The translations under genes were made by a program, and so were the position numbers. Below, one piece after another: positions 8,321-16,421 of a stretch of DNA of 64,000 nt. Origin of the DNA: Ramlibacter aurantiacus (GTDB lineage: Bacteria; Pseudomonadota; Gammaproteobacteria; Burkholderiales; Burkholderiaceae_C); the NCBI RefSeq assembly GCF_016722895.1, contig NZ_JAEQNA010000008.1, positions 1-64,000 of the forward strand, written 5' to 3'. Each line of letters opens with the position of its first letter. Within the stretch, counting starts at the first letter, position 1. Under the pieces are notes generated by a model. That model did no database searches, was not told the origin of the DNA, and saw nothing but the letters and a program-made list of their open reading frames with translations.

Positions 8321-8354
8321 AAAATAAAAACGCCCGAGGCAAGCCAGGAGCGTC
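8321..8354 (-). terminator. Terminator after gene 8388-8705
   Basis: On the minus strand a GC-rich imperfect hairpin (CGCTCC... to ...GGGCG) is followed by a long T-tract (TTTTTATTTTT). The stem is only about 5 bp, but the T-run is strong. Confidence 0.55.
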
Positions 8355-8387
8355 AGAGGTAGGGGCGTGGACGGTGCGGGATAACTG

Positions 8388-8705
8388 CTAAGGCGCGTCT
8401 TCCCCGCTTGGGCAATGGCGCAAGCAGTAGGCGAGGAGGTTGCAGTCAGTGCCTGGGCTTTTCGGGACGAACACCCAATAGCCAAACCCTTCGCCATTGA
8501 CGATGAAAGTCAACTCGAACCAGCCGGCGTAGATCTCGACGTTCTCGGGGGCTTCCTCCTCCAGACTGAAGCCCAACTCTGAGGAGAGATCTTCTAAAGA
8601 GTCACCGGGTGCCAGTACGAGGATGTTCACGATGTCGCCCAGCGCGCAGGGGCCAGCCTCACTCAGTTGAATGAGCCATGCCAAACGGTCACTCAATTCA
8701 GGCAC
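8388..8705 (-). CDS. Hypothetical protein, PGDS/VFVPK family (copy 2)
   Basis: This 105-residue paralogue of the protein at 7864-8274 shares the APGDS-x4-L-x3-LGF block and the GFGYWVFVPKSPGTDCNLLAYCL block at the same spacing. The N-terminus is shorter. A pair of diverged paralogues next to each other suggests local duplication or serial acquisition. It has a terminator at both ends of its transcription unit. Function unknown. Confidence 0.55.
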   Translation of the reverse strand: MPELSDRLAWLIQLSEAGPCALGDIVNILVLAPGDSLEDLSSELGFSLEEEAPENVEIYAGWFELTFIVNGEGFGYWVFVPKSPGTDCNLLAYCLRHCPSGEDAP

Positions 8706-8776
8706 CTCGATCGGCGCCCTTCTAATCTGATCTGTGCTGCGGAAGGTGCGAATAGTGCTTCACCTTTGGTTGACCC

Positions 8777-8806
8777 AAAAAAAACGCCCTAGGAGCAACC
8801 TCGGGC
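8777..8806 (-). terminator. Terminator after small gene 8831-9013
   Basis: On the minus strand GCCCGAGG and CCTAGGGC form a stem with one mismatch around a short loop, followed by eight T residues. Confidence 0.65.
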
Positions 8807-8830
8807 AACCGCCTTGAAAGCAGATCGTCG

Positions 8831-9013
8831 TCAAAACTCTTGACTGTGGCGCCACCGCTGAACACAGACGGCAACTACACCAGCGGTGAGCAGCAGCGCA
8901 CAGGTAGCGAGCAGGGCTTTGATAATCAGCGCCATCACTTGCACCCAGACACTCAGAGCGCCGAGCTTGAAGAAAGACAGAGCAGCTACGGCTGCAGGGA
9001 TAATCCAGATCAG
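8831..9013 (-). CDS. 60-residue membrane protein, probable CTG start
   Basis: No ATG, GTG or TTG fits the ribosome site: AAGGAGAA stands 6-7 bases before a CTG at 9013, opening a frame that continues IWIIPAAVAALSFFKLGALS and then VWVQVMALIIKALLATCALL before ending WRHSQEF at a TGA. Two transmembrane helices with a short basic tail are predicted by eye. It is bracketed by terminators at 9029-9061 and 8777-8806. The codon pattern and hydrophobicity support a real gene; the rare start makes automated calling likely to miss it. Confidence 0.5.
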   Translation of the reverse strand: MIWIIPAAVAALSFFKLGALSVWVQVMALIIKALLATCALLLTAGVVAVCVQRWRHSQEF

Positions 9014-9028
9014 TTCAGTTCTCCTTCG

Positions 9029-9061
9029 AAAAAAAAAGCGCCCGGTCTTTCGAACAGGCGC
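9029..9061 (-). terminator. Terminator after gene 9110-9835
   Basis: On the minus strand GCGCC and GGGCGC form a short stem around a 13-base loop, followed by nine T residues. It lies just upstream of the ribosome site of the CTG-start gene. Confidence 0.65.
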
Positions 9062-9109
9062 GTGATGATGACGAGAAGACTCAGATCCTCTCGCGAGCGG
9101 ACAAGCTAG

Positions 9110-9835
9110 CTAGCGATCTCGGCTTGGCCCACGGAAAAGGTCGGGCAACTCTCCGCGAAGCTCAATCTGCTTGGAACTTCCCCGGCCTGACGGAGCGTGC
9201 TGTTGGAGCGTTTCCCCCTCTCCTTCTTGCCTTCCACCCCTTCGGCTCATCGAGATCGCGATGACCACCGCGGAAGTGCCGAGAAGGATCCAAACGAACT
9301 CTCTAATCAATGTTCCTGCGAGCAGCGGATCGTTAGAAGTACCGAGCAGCGGCCGCACAACGTTCTTCACCATTACCCCGCCCTGATCCCAGGTCGTTGC
9401 TTCCCTCGGCGGGAACAGAGAGGCCAGCAGTAAGAGAAGCGCCCCAGCCAACAGGACGTACCGACGCTTCAATAGCCCCCAGTACCGTCGAGCGGATTGA
9501 TCAACCTTGTTGATCGTCACACCTGCTGCAACTAGGCGCTCAAGAGACTGCGCTTTTGACTTTGCCAGAGTCTCCTGAGCGCGGATGACAGCCGCCTCCC
9601 TCCTCTCCCTCTCTTGCGCTTCATCCTCCGGCGTCTGTTTAAGCTTCACGACTCCGAAGACGATGAGTCCGCCAACGAACAGGGCACATCCGAGTATCAG
9701 AAGTGTTTGCTGCTGGGAAACGAGCCCGACGTTATGGACCCGTCCAAAGCCGGTAGACACCGTCGTGTCCATGTTCATCGCGAAAAGTGCCAGCAGCGCA
9801 CCGAGCGTGATCAAAGCTTTCCAAGCAAATTTCAA
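9110..9835 (-). CDS. Membrane protein with central coiled region
   Basis: A strong TTGGAGGAG site precedes a TTG at 9835, so I start there (241 residues) rather than at upstream ATGs lacking ribosome sites. Helices: residues 3-20 (FAWKALITLGALLALFAM), about 42-60 (LLILGCALFVGGLIVFGVV), about 128-145 (YVLLAGALLLLLASLF) and about 185-200 (IREFVWILLGTSAVVIAIS). A charged Glu/Arg-rich segment between helices 2 and 3 should be cytoplasmic. The Arg-rich tail follows the last helix. No known family; possibly an element-encoded envelope or exclusion protein, which is inference. Confidence 0.6.
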   Translation of the reverse strand: MKFAWKALITLGALLALFAMNMDTTVSTGFGRVHNVGLVSQQQTLLILGCALFVGGLIVFGVVKLKQTPEDEAQERERREAAVIRAQETLAKSKAQSLERLVAAGVTINKVDQSARRYWGLLKRRYVLLAGALLLLLASLFPPREATTWDQGGVMVKNVVRPLLGTSNDPLLAGTLIREFVWILLGTSAVVIAISMSRRGGRQEGEGETLQQHAPSGRGSSKQIELRGELPDLFRGPSRDR

Positions 9836-10102
9836 AATAATCTCCTCCAAAAATGGTCTGTGTGAACCAGCAGTGCAGATCCTTGTGACACCAGAGAGGC
9901 AGCACACCGCGGAGCCCCCTCTAGTACAGATATCAGAATTAGAGCAAAAGAGGCTCGGCACGGCCAGTGGGGTTTCGCATCCGCAGAACCAATCAGATCA
10001 GCGCCGCTGATACGAGGGAGGAGCACTCCCGATCAATCCCTCCAGATGCTCGCGCCGCAGGGGTACGCTCCTGGACTCGCTCTCGGACTCATGCGATCTG
10101 GA

Positions 10103-10453
10103 TCATTTGGGACCGCAAGCTTGGTTATAAAGCATGCACAACCCCGTACTTGACAGGCAGCTTTCGTACGAGTTATTCATGAGTGCGCGAGGGCTCGCGC
10201 TCTTGTTGATCACGCGGAGGCTGATCATTTGTGCATAGAGAAAACCTCGGCCCTCCCTCTCCTTGGTCTTCACCAAGATCGGGTGCAGTTCGAGGAGCTT
10301 TTCCCAGGAGGGGTCATCCAGGTTGTCGCGCGCTTCCGCGACGTCGTAAATGGCCTTTGCATAGGCTCGACAGTCTTCTCCGAACGTCTGCGCCTGAACC
10401 GTGGTTGCGTACGCCACCATGCAGCTGAGACCAAGTCCAACGAGCTTCTTCAT
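10103..10453 (-). CDS. Small secreted protein with signal peptide
   Basis: The N-terminus MKKLVGLGLSCMVAYATTVQAQ is a standard Sec signal peptide with a likely cut after QAQ. The mature part of about 94 residues has four Cys (EDCRAYA, YESCLSSTGLCMLYNQACGPK), compatible with two periplasmic disulfides. GGAACCACGG precedes the ATG. No family is recognised. It lies opposite the XRE regulator gene. Confidence 0.6.
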   Translation of the reverse strand: MKKLVGLGLSCMVAYATTVQAQTFGEDCRAYAKAIYDVAEARDNLDDPSWEKLLELHPILVKTKEREGRGFLYAQMISLRVINKSASPRALMNNSYESCLSSTGLCMLYNQACGPK

Positions 10454-10584
10454 CCGTGGTTCCTTCAGGGTAGTTGCGGGGTGAGAGAAGACGGGCGCAG
10501 CTCCCGCAGGCGTTTTCAGCCACTGCGCGCCGTATACGAATTAGTGTTTATGTGAATTAGAGCAGATGAGGAACAGTCTCCGAA

Positions 10585-10818
10585 GTGAAGGAGACCCTCA
10601 GTCAGCGATTCGGCAGGTGCGTGCGGCAGCTTCGCAACGATGCGGGCCTGAGCCAGATCGAGTTCAGTGAGCGCTGCGGCTTCTATCAAACGTACCTAAG
10701 TAGGGTGGAGAACGGGAAGGCCAACCCGACCCTGAACGCGATGGAAGTTATCGCGAACGCGCTCGGCCTCACCATCTATGAGCTGTGGCGCCATGTGGAG
10801 CACATGCCTCGGCCATAG
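10585..10818 (+). CDS. XRE-family transcriptional regulator
   Basis: This 77-residue protein is essentially one HTH_3 domain: LRNDAGLSQIEFSERCGFYQ, then TYLSRVENGKANPTLNAMEVIANALGL. It starts at a GTG. The gene following by 30 bases on the same strand encodes an HEAGH-motif protein, suggesting a regulator/peptidase pair. It probably autoregulates and may control the divergent secreted-protein gene. Confidence 0.85.
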   Translation: MKETLSQRFGRCVRQLRNDAGLSQIEFSERCGFYQTYLSRVENGKANPTLNAMEVIANALGLTIYELWRHVEHMPRP

Positions 10819-10848
10819 CGCACGGCGTCACCTCGAAGAGAATGGGGC

Positions 10849-11364
10849 ATGACAGCAGCCTTGTCCCTTCGAGCTAGCGATTCCGAGAGGCGCGCCTTGG
10901 CGATTCACGAGGCTGGACACCAAGTGGTGGCGGTCGCCGTGCGGGTTCGCTCACGGGGCGTGAGTCTCTCTGGCGACTATGGCCAGTCCCGCGATGGATT
11001 GAACCGTCACCTGTACGAGCCGGAGGAGGCGCGGTATTGGGAACTTCTAAAGAAGGAGATCCAAATCTTGCTGGCAGGCGAATGGGCTGTGCGCATCTTT
11101 TACGACCGTGCCAAGGAAGACTCTGACGCATACGGATCGGAGAACGATTGGAAGGTCCTCGGTCCGCTTCTGCGCGAGCTCTCAGAAGATTCCGACGTAC
11201 CAGTCTTCGCGCTCCAAGAGCGGCATGAGAGCGCGGTATTGAACTGCTTGACTGATCGCTGGTGCTTCGTAGAGCGCTTGGCGGGCGAACTTTTGGAGAC
11301 TGAGAACCTCTCGGGCGAACAGGTGACTGCACTGCTGCAGGACATGCCTTCTTTCTCAGGCTGA
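10849..11364 (+). CDS. Stand-alone M41-like HEAGH-motif protein
   Basis: Near residue 20 the protein reads ERRALAIHEAGHQVVAVAV, the zinc-binding HEAGH helix found in the M41 (FtsH) peptidase domain. It has 171 residues and no AAA+ module. The third ligand Asp of M41 might be in the acidic KEDSDAYGSENDWK region, which resembles the GxxSDI-type downstream segment only loosely. Preceded by an XRE regulator. A soluble metalloprotease of the element, or an inactive derivative, are both possible. Confidence 0.6.
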   Translation: MTAALSLRASDSERRALAIHEAGHQVVAVAVRVRSRGVSLSGDYGQSRDGLNRHLYEPEEARYWELLKKEIQILLAGEWAVRIFYDRAKEDSDAYGSENDWKVLGPLLRELSEDSDVPVFALQERHESAVLNCLTDRWCFVERLAGELLETENLSGEQVTALLQDMPSFSG

Positions 11365-11630
11365 TGCGCGCGAGGCTGCATGCAGAGAGCCGATGCGACC
11401 TGCGGGTCCGAAGTGACTTTGAACTTCCGCCTCTGTTGCACAGATCGCCGCCGTGCATCCACTTCGGCGAGCCCCTCAGGAGCCGTGACATGCAGGCTCA
11501 AGTCAAGCTGTTAGGGACTGCCTCGACAGCTTGGGCTTGGCTCCACGACCACATCCCAGTCACCAGCGCGACGTGAACGAACACCGTGGCCGCTCCTTAG
11601 TGCCGACTTCCCTTGTCGATAGCTGGGGCG

Positions 11631-11900
11631 CTACTTACATTCGATGGCCATCTTGTCATCCGACATGATCATCAAGCCATGCATTGTCGGAATGCCGATT
11701 GGCGCGTTCGTTTGAGAAACGACGTTGTACCCGGCCGGGCAGACCTCACCTGCCCTCTTGAAGCATTCGGCGACAGTGCGCCCATATCCGGCACAGTCCA
11801 TCGTGTATGCCGTCTTCCCGCTCGGGCCGACAAACTTCTGCGGCTCTACAGACGCGCAGCCGGAAAGCGCCAGCAGCCCAAGCACCAGTGCGAAGCGCAT
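11631..11900 (-). CDS. Small lipoprotein
   Basis: The N-terminus MRFALVLGLLALSGCASVEP carries a clear lipobox (ALSGC), so the mature protein should be lipid-anchored at Cys15. The mature part of 75 residues includes DCAGYGRTVAECFKRAGEVC and PAGYNVVSQTNAPIG, a pattern seen in many small proteobacterial lipoproteins with a YnbE/ecotin-unrelated unknown fold. The ATG at 11900 is preceded by GGAGAGGATC. Function unknown. Confidence 0.65.
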   Translation of the reverse strand: MRFALVLGLLALSGCASVEPQKFVGPSGKTAYTMDCAGYGRTVAECFKRAGEVCPAGYNVVSQTNAPIGIPTMHGLMIMSDDKMAIECK

Positions 11901-12003
11901 TTGATCCTCTCCTATAGGTAGTCGCCGGATAAGGCAAGCTCGGAAGCCTGTGCAGAAATCATAACAATCCGAAGAGAGAGGGTTGTTGTTAGCCAGCCGG
12001 CGG

Positions 12004-12477
12004 TCAGCGCCGGCGTGCCTTCTGACGCCACTCCCATGGGGGCTGAGGTGAGCGGTCTGCCCAGAGGCCCGCGCCCCGTGCACGAGCTTGGGCCTCAAGC
12101 TGGGTGAGCCTGCTATCGGTTTGGTACTTGGTGTACGCCCAGGCCATTCCGCGGCGAACCATCTCCGCATTGGCGTCAACACCGCCGCACTCGACACGCG
12201 CCACCGCCCTGCCGTAGCGGTCGCTCGTGACTACGCGTAGACGCGCGGATCTCCGAAAACAGAGATCGGCGAGTGCTTGGCGGCTGCGGTGCCCGAACGG
12301 CTGCTTCTTCTCGGGCGCGTCGATCTCAGCGAGACGCACCTTCACCTGCCGGTACGCGCCCGGCGGGCCGCAGCGCGCGGTGACGGTATCGCCGTCTGCC
12401 AGGCCAACCACGAGGCACGGCTCGCCGTAGGCCGCGGAGGACAGCAGGAACGCCAGAAGCCAAGCCTTCTTAGTCAT
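12004..12477 (-). CDS. Secreted staphylococcal-nuclease-like thermonuclease
   Basis: A signal peptide (MTKKAWLLAFLLSSAAYG) precedes an SNase/TNase OB-fold domain. Landmarks: GLADGDTVTARC (strand 1), VKVRLAEIDAPEKKQPFG with the catalytic Arg-x-x-x-IDAPE motif, ALADLC, VVTSDRYGRAVARV, NAEMVRRGMAWAYTKY and ARARGAGLWAD. All main SNase elements are present. A calcium-dependent periplasmic or secreted nuclease is expected. Such genes are frequent on plasmids and integrative elements. Confidence 0.88.
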   Translation of the reverse strand: MTKKAWLLAFLLSSAAYGEPCLVVGLADGDTVTARCGPPGAYRQVKVRLAEIDAPEKKQPFGHRSRQALADLCFRRSARLRVVTSDRYGRAVARVECGGVDANAEMVRRGMAWAYTKYQTDSRLTQLEAQARARGAGLWADRSPQPPWEWRQKARRR

Positions 12478-12874
12478 GCGTAATTCTCGCGGGTAAGCCT
12501 CTGTGGATGGGGCTCTCGTGATCGACAGTACTGTCAGCGGACTGCAGCACAGGCTATCCCAAATGCTTGAGGCGCGGTGAGCAGCGATCGCGTGAGCACG
12601 CCCCGGCTATCGTCGGTGAAGGCGGGAGGCTCACCCTACGCGTCGTCCATCTGGCTCACTGCAGCCGTGAAGCGTGCGTCAGGTGTACTCCGCTTATCCG
12701 ACGAACCGCCTCAGGACACAGGAGAAGGATTTCCTTCCCCCTCCACGCGGTTCACACGCTGCCTCAGCCTTTCCTCCGGAGGTTTCCATGGGCCAGACAC
12801 CGGACCGCTGGCCTTTTCGAGCAGGTGGTTCTAGTGGAAGTGGCGAGAACCGCCGAACGTAATCTGGAGAGGCC
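12478..12874. other. Stretch without a convincing gene
   Basis: Several overlapping frames exist but none has conserved features. A 24-codon frame at 12788-12862 on the plus strand has a perfect GGAGG at good spacing within the palindrome CCTCCGGAGG; it may be chance. No repeats, tRNA or terminator with a T-run are evident. Confidence 0.4.
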
Positions 12875-13162
12875 TCAAAAGTGAGTTCGTGCCTCTGCTT
12901 CCGTCGCGCAGAGCGTGGGCGGCGGCACACCGGTTTCCGAAGTTCCGAGCGACGCCTCAAGCGCTGCGCCATTCGCGGTCAGGTTAAGCCGCCGAGAAAT
13001 GCTCTCCTCCTCCGCAGCAAGGGCCAGGTTCCAGGCCCACATGCCGATCAGCAGGGCGACTCCCGCGAATACCGCCGCTGCGGTCGTCTCGTCCTGGGTC
13101 CGTGCCCAGAACAGTAGCGGGAGCTCGAAAGCCAGAGCTGCGACAAACTCGAAAGAGTTCAT
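12875..13162 (-). CDS. Small membrane protein
   Basis: AGGAGG lies 5 bases before the ATG. Residues 5-20 and 26-48 form two hydrophobic helices (FVAALAFELPLLFWA and AAAVFAGVALLIGMWAWNLAL), followed by a charged, low-complexity C-terminus. 95 residues. No family; it is the last gene of a run of small minus-strand element genes. Confidence 0.55.
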   Translation of the reverse strand: MNSFEFVAALAFELPLLFWARTQDETTAAAVFAGVALLIGMWAWNLALAAEEESISRRLNLTANGAALEASLGTSETGVPPPTLCATEAEARTHF

Positions 13163-13281
13163 GGAGGCCTCCTAAGAGGCACAGACTAGCCGTTTTGATC
13201 TAATTCGACAAGCTCAGCGGGCGAAAACGACATGCGCCCCATCAGACGGCAGCCGATCGGCTTGATCCCGAGCTGCCTTCC

Positions 13282-14850
13282 TCAGGGGCTTGCTGCCGGC
13301 CTGTCCGGCCGAGGCTCGGAGATCGTCCGCTTGTGGCTGGCTCGCCGAAGGAGCATGTAGGTTCCCAGGTGATCGAGGTCCGCAAGCCGATACCGCTGCA
13401 CCTGGTGGAGGCTCTCTGGGCGCAGGAGCATCGGAAACTCGTACCGGGCCACCTCGGGCACGAGGTAGTAGCCCACGGGAGTGCCGGCGTCGCCAGCGAG
13501 ACCGATGAGGCGGTAATCGCTCCGGGTGAGCCGCCGGCGCTGGACGAACCAGGCCGGCTCCTTCGTGAAAGAACGCCGCCAGGCGAGCGTGAGTTGAAGA
13601 AGCACGTGATCGTCGATGTGCAGGGTGAAGGCTTGGAAGTCGCACTCGACTGCGCAGCCGAGAGCGGCAAGCTGCTGCGCGATCGAATCCTGCAGTGCGA
13701 CGGTCAGCTCCTTCGTCCTCCGGGTCCTCAGCCTCCCCGCGGCCTCTGGGTCCGTCGTCCGTCCGGCGAAGGCATAGGCGGCCTCCATGCTCCCGAACGT
13801 CTTCAGGTACGTCTGGCTGGGTGCGCACCCGTGCGTGACCAGATCGGCCGCAGATAGCTCGGGGCAGCGCCTCAGCGCGTCTGACAGGTCCGCGAGAAGC
13901 CGGCCCGCTCCTCGGCGAGGACGCGTCCGCATCGACTTCTTTCTCTGGACCCTCTCCCAGGTTTCCAGATCGATGAGCGGCTCGATTGCGTTAGGCACCC
14001 TCACCTGCTTCTCTGGTGGCGCTGGCCGTGGGCCGTGATCGGTCCTGGTCAGCGTGCCCCAAACGTAGGTCCCGACGAACAGCTCGCACGAGAGCAGCGA
14101 GGACACGATCCGCAGCGTGAACGGACCGCCGGCACGGGTGCGATGGCCCTCAGCGGCGAGCAGACGCACGAGGTCGTTCACTGTCGCGGGCGTGTTCGCG
14201 TACAGGTCGTAGATGCGCCGAAGAAGGGTGATCTCCTCTGGAGGGCCAGGGACCAGACGAATGCGGTCCGATTGGATGCCCTTGCGCTCGTTGACGCCCA
14301 ACAAGGACCTAGGAACGCCTTCTCTCGTGACAGCCTGTCGAAGGAGGCCAATCGCAGGTCGGCCGCCGGCGGAGTACCCCAAGGCGATCACCCGCTCCTG
14401 ACCAGCGCGCGCCTTCACCGCCAGCTCTCTGCTGTACTCCGCGGCCATGGCTCTCTTTAGGCTCTTCACGAGCGCTCCGGTCGGCCCGGAGTCTGTGCCG
14501 AAGCTCTCAGCGACGTACACGACGGACACGCCATGCAGGCGGCAGTGGTACTCGTAGTAGGCGGACGCGTCCGTGTTCTGGAAGCGCCCCCAGCGGCTCA
14601 CGTCGTAGACGAGGACGGTGCGATAGGGGCAGGCTGGGTCCATAACATCGGCGAGCAGGCGCTGCATGCCCTTTCGGCCCCTCACGTCTAGACCGCTCTT
14701 TCCTTGGTCCTCGTAGGTGGCGACGATCTGCAGTCCGTGGTTTATCGCGTATTCCTGGATCGCTGCTTTCTGGATATCCGGGGAGAGGTCCTGCTGGTCC
14801 GTAGACATGCGGATGTACTGGGCTGCGCACGAGTGGGGAGGAATGTTCAT
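13282..14850 (-). CDS. Large serine recombinase
   Basis: The resolvase/invertase N-domain is clear: AAQYIRMSTDQQDLSPDIQK with the nucleophilic Ser16, then VLVYDVSRWGRFQNT and LKRAMAAEYSRELA. A Recombinase (PF07508-like) domain follows (residues 150-280: TRAGGPFTLRIVSSLLSCEL). I start at the ATG at 14850 (522 residues); the frame extends further but with unrelated sequence. The C-terminal 180 residues show no zinc ribbon that I recognise. The element thus has both a tyrosine and a serine recombinase. A decayed relative lies at 28062-28190. Confidence 0.85.
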   Translation of the reverse strand: MNIPPHSCAAQYIRMSTDQQDLSPDIQKAAIQEYAINHGLQIVATYEDQGKSGLDVRGRKGMQRLLADVMDPACPYRTVLVYDVSRWGRFQNTDASAYYEYHCRLHGVSVVYVAESFGTDSGPTGALVKSLKRAMAAEYSRELAVKARAGQERVIALGYSAGGRPAIGLLRQAVTREGVPRSLLGVNERKGIQSDRIRLVPGPPEEITLLRRIYDLYANTPATVNDLVRLLAAEGHRTRAGGPFTLRIVSSLLSCELFVGTYVWGTLTRTDHGPRPAPPEKQVRVPNAIEPLIDLETWERVQRKKSMRTRPRRGAGRLLADLSDALRRCPELSAADLVTHGCAPSQTYLKTFGSMEAAYAFAGRTTDPEAAGRLRTRRTKELTVALQDSIAQQLAALGCAVECDFQAFTLHIDDHVLLQLTLAWRRSFTKEPAWFVQRRRLTRSDYRLIGLAGDAGTPVGYYLVPEVARYEFPMLLRPESLHQVQRYRLADLDHLGTYMLLRRASHKRTISEPRPDRPAASP

Positions 14851-14998
14851 CCGCGCTTCGTAACGGGCCGGCGCACTCAGTTCCAGGTAATTGGAATGTT
14901 CTAGGCGATTTCTGGCCTGTCTGTGGGGTTGTCCACTGCTTCCTTGGCGCACAAACTGCAGGAGATCGCTTGCCCCGCCCAACGGCATCTGGAACCCC

Positions 14999-15391
14999 AT
15001 GCGCTTGGTCAGAAATTCGCGTCGCGTCACCGAAGAGCAGTTTCAGGCGGCGTGCGATGTCGCTGCAGCAGTGTTCGCTGGTCAGCTGACGACAGCTCAA
15101 GGCGTTCAGCGGCTGGACGAAGAACATGGCGTCAACCCTACAAGTGCCGGAGACTTCATCTACGACTATCGCTGTCTTGTTGAGGGTCGCGGATTCCCGC
15201 GGGGGATGAGCGCCGCAGCAATGCACCACTTCCTGGCGCAAATTCATATGCAGCATGGGGATGTCGGGCTTTCAAGGGCGCTTGGTGCACTAGAGCAACA
15301 CATCCAGTACTTCGCGAGCCGAGGAAAGAGGCTGAAAAGCCAACAGGCGGTTCACGACGCCTTCCTCGCCTGTCTAGCGAGCCGCAACTAG
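14999..15391 (+). CDS. ScoMcrA-head-like protein, stand-alone
   Basis: The 130-residue frame from the ATG at 14999 contains GVNPTSAGDFIYDYRCLVEG, then MSAAAMHHFLAQIHMQHGDVG and LGALEQHIQYFAS. This pattern matches, from memory, the N-terminal domain that precedes HNH nucleases such as ScoMcrA, a phosphorothioate/methylation-dependent enzyme. Here no HNH domain follows. It is divergent from the serine recombinase with overlapping 5' regions. The lack of a good ribosome site leaves the start uncertain; it might be a fragment of a nuclease gene. Confidence 0.5.
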   Translation: MRLVRNSRRVTEEQFQAACDVAAAVFAGQLTTAQGVQRLDEEHGVNPTSAGDFIYDYRCLVEGRGFPRGMSAAAMHHFLAQIHMQHGDVGLSRALGALEQHIQYFASRGKRLKSQQAVHDAFLACLASRN

Positions 15392-15419
15392 GAACGTGCC
15401 GGGGCGCTGATATCGTTGA

Positions 15420-15960
15420 GTGATGTCCCACCTAGAAGATCTGATCGCCGAGTACTACGACTGGGTACCTTGTGAAGCGGAACATGAAGGTAGGACGCCT
15501 CAAGCATGGCGGCTGGGAAATGGAGTTGGACATCGTTGCATTCCATCCTCAGACGAAGCACCTCGTGCACCTCGAGCCCTCGATCGATGCAAACTCATGG
15601 GAGGTTCGCGAGGCCCGCTTCAAGAAGAAGTTCGAATCGGGCGAGAAGCACATGTTCGAGACTGTCTTCCCGTGGCTGGATCCGACAACGCAGGTGGAAC
15701 GGATTGCCGTGCTCGTTTCGCATCCTAAAGGCAGGGACACGCTCTGTGGCGCCAGAATCCTGTCGATTGACGAGCTTATGGCGAAGATCTCAGAGAGGAT
15801 ACGAACCTGCGGGATCATGGCCAAGAACGCGATCCCCGAGCTGTATCCGCTCTTGCGAACTGTCCAGCTGACACTGTCCGGCTACTACGGCGTGAGGCCG
15901 CATGAGGCAATCGCGAATTTTAAGGTGGGTGCTCGGCTTCCTCGTGCCGGTCTCACTTAG
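15420..15960 (+). pseudogene. Frameshifted hypothetical gene (possible nuclease-fold family)
   Basis: The N-terminus MSHLEDLIAEYYDW (from about 15423) and the continuation YLVKRNMKVGRLKHGGWEME (frame shifted by one) belong together: together they read like a known family beginning with an EYYEW... GYxV+xN+KVG... GGWEMELD pattern. The frame breaks at about 15465, just after GACTGG. Downstream the frame stays open to 15960, including LDIVAFHPQTKHLVHLEP, which resembles a PD-(D/E)XK core (E-x-D...), but this is uncertain. The break may be real or a base-calling error. Confidence 0.55.
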
Positions 15961-16034
15961 CGCCTCCGCGAGCATCCATCCGCCAGCTCACAGGAGCAGA
16001 ATCCCCGTACCACTTTCCGCCCGAGGAGCCCATC

Positions 16035-16421
16035 GTGAAGGGAAGCCGTGACCACACGAAGTACGTCTTTGATGGCCAGACGCTTAGCAAACGACGTCTA
16101 GTGTTGGCGCTCGTCAAGCGATACGCCCAGGACAACCCGCCCATGAACTTTTCGCATCTTCTCGAAGCGTTTCCAGACGAGCTCCAAGCGAAGAGTCCGA
16201 CGCAGTTTCATAAGATTCGGTGTGTCGTTCGCCGACTCCACGATGTCCCACAAGATGCACACAAGCGATTTTTCTGTCGCGTTGGCGAGCCGCTGCAACT
16301 AGTGGATCATGTTGTGGTCGTTTCGGGCGAGTGGAACAAGCACAACATTCAGAACGTGCTCGCACATGCTGCTGCACTGGGATACGCCGTTGAGGTCACA
16401 CACCCCCCGATCAACCACTGA
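16035..16421 (+). CDS. Hypothetical protein
   Basis: GAGGAG precedes a GTG start. The 128 residues include MNFSHLLEAFPDELQ, RFFCRVGEPLQLVDHVVVVS and EWNKHNIQNVLAHAAALGYAVE. The C-terminal part resembles, by eye, the end of restriction-associated or McrA-linked small proteins in which a predicted beta-hairpin is followed by WxxxNIxxFL. Function unknown. It follows the frameshifted gene on the same strand. Confidence 0.5.
   Translation: MKGSRDHTKYVFDGQTLSKRRLVLALVKRYAQDNPPMNFSHLLEAFPDELQAKSPTQFHKIRCVVRRLHDVPQDAHKRFFCRVGEPLQLVDHVVVVSGEWNKHNIQNVLAHAAALGYAVEVTHPPINH

Noticed and set aside
12788..12862. 24-codon frame with a perfect GGAGG
   Set aside because: The ribosome-like site is part of a palindrome and the peptide has no feature; too little to call a gene.
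13290..14460. Plus-strand frames opposite the serine recombinase
   Set aside because: No conserved features; the recombinase frame is supported by the catalytic Ser region and domain order.
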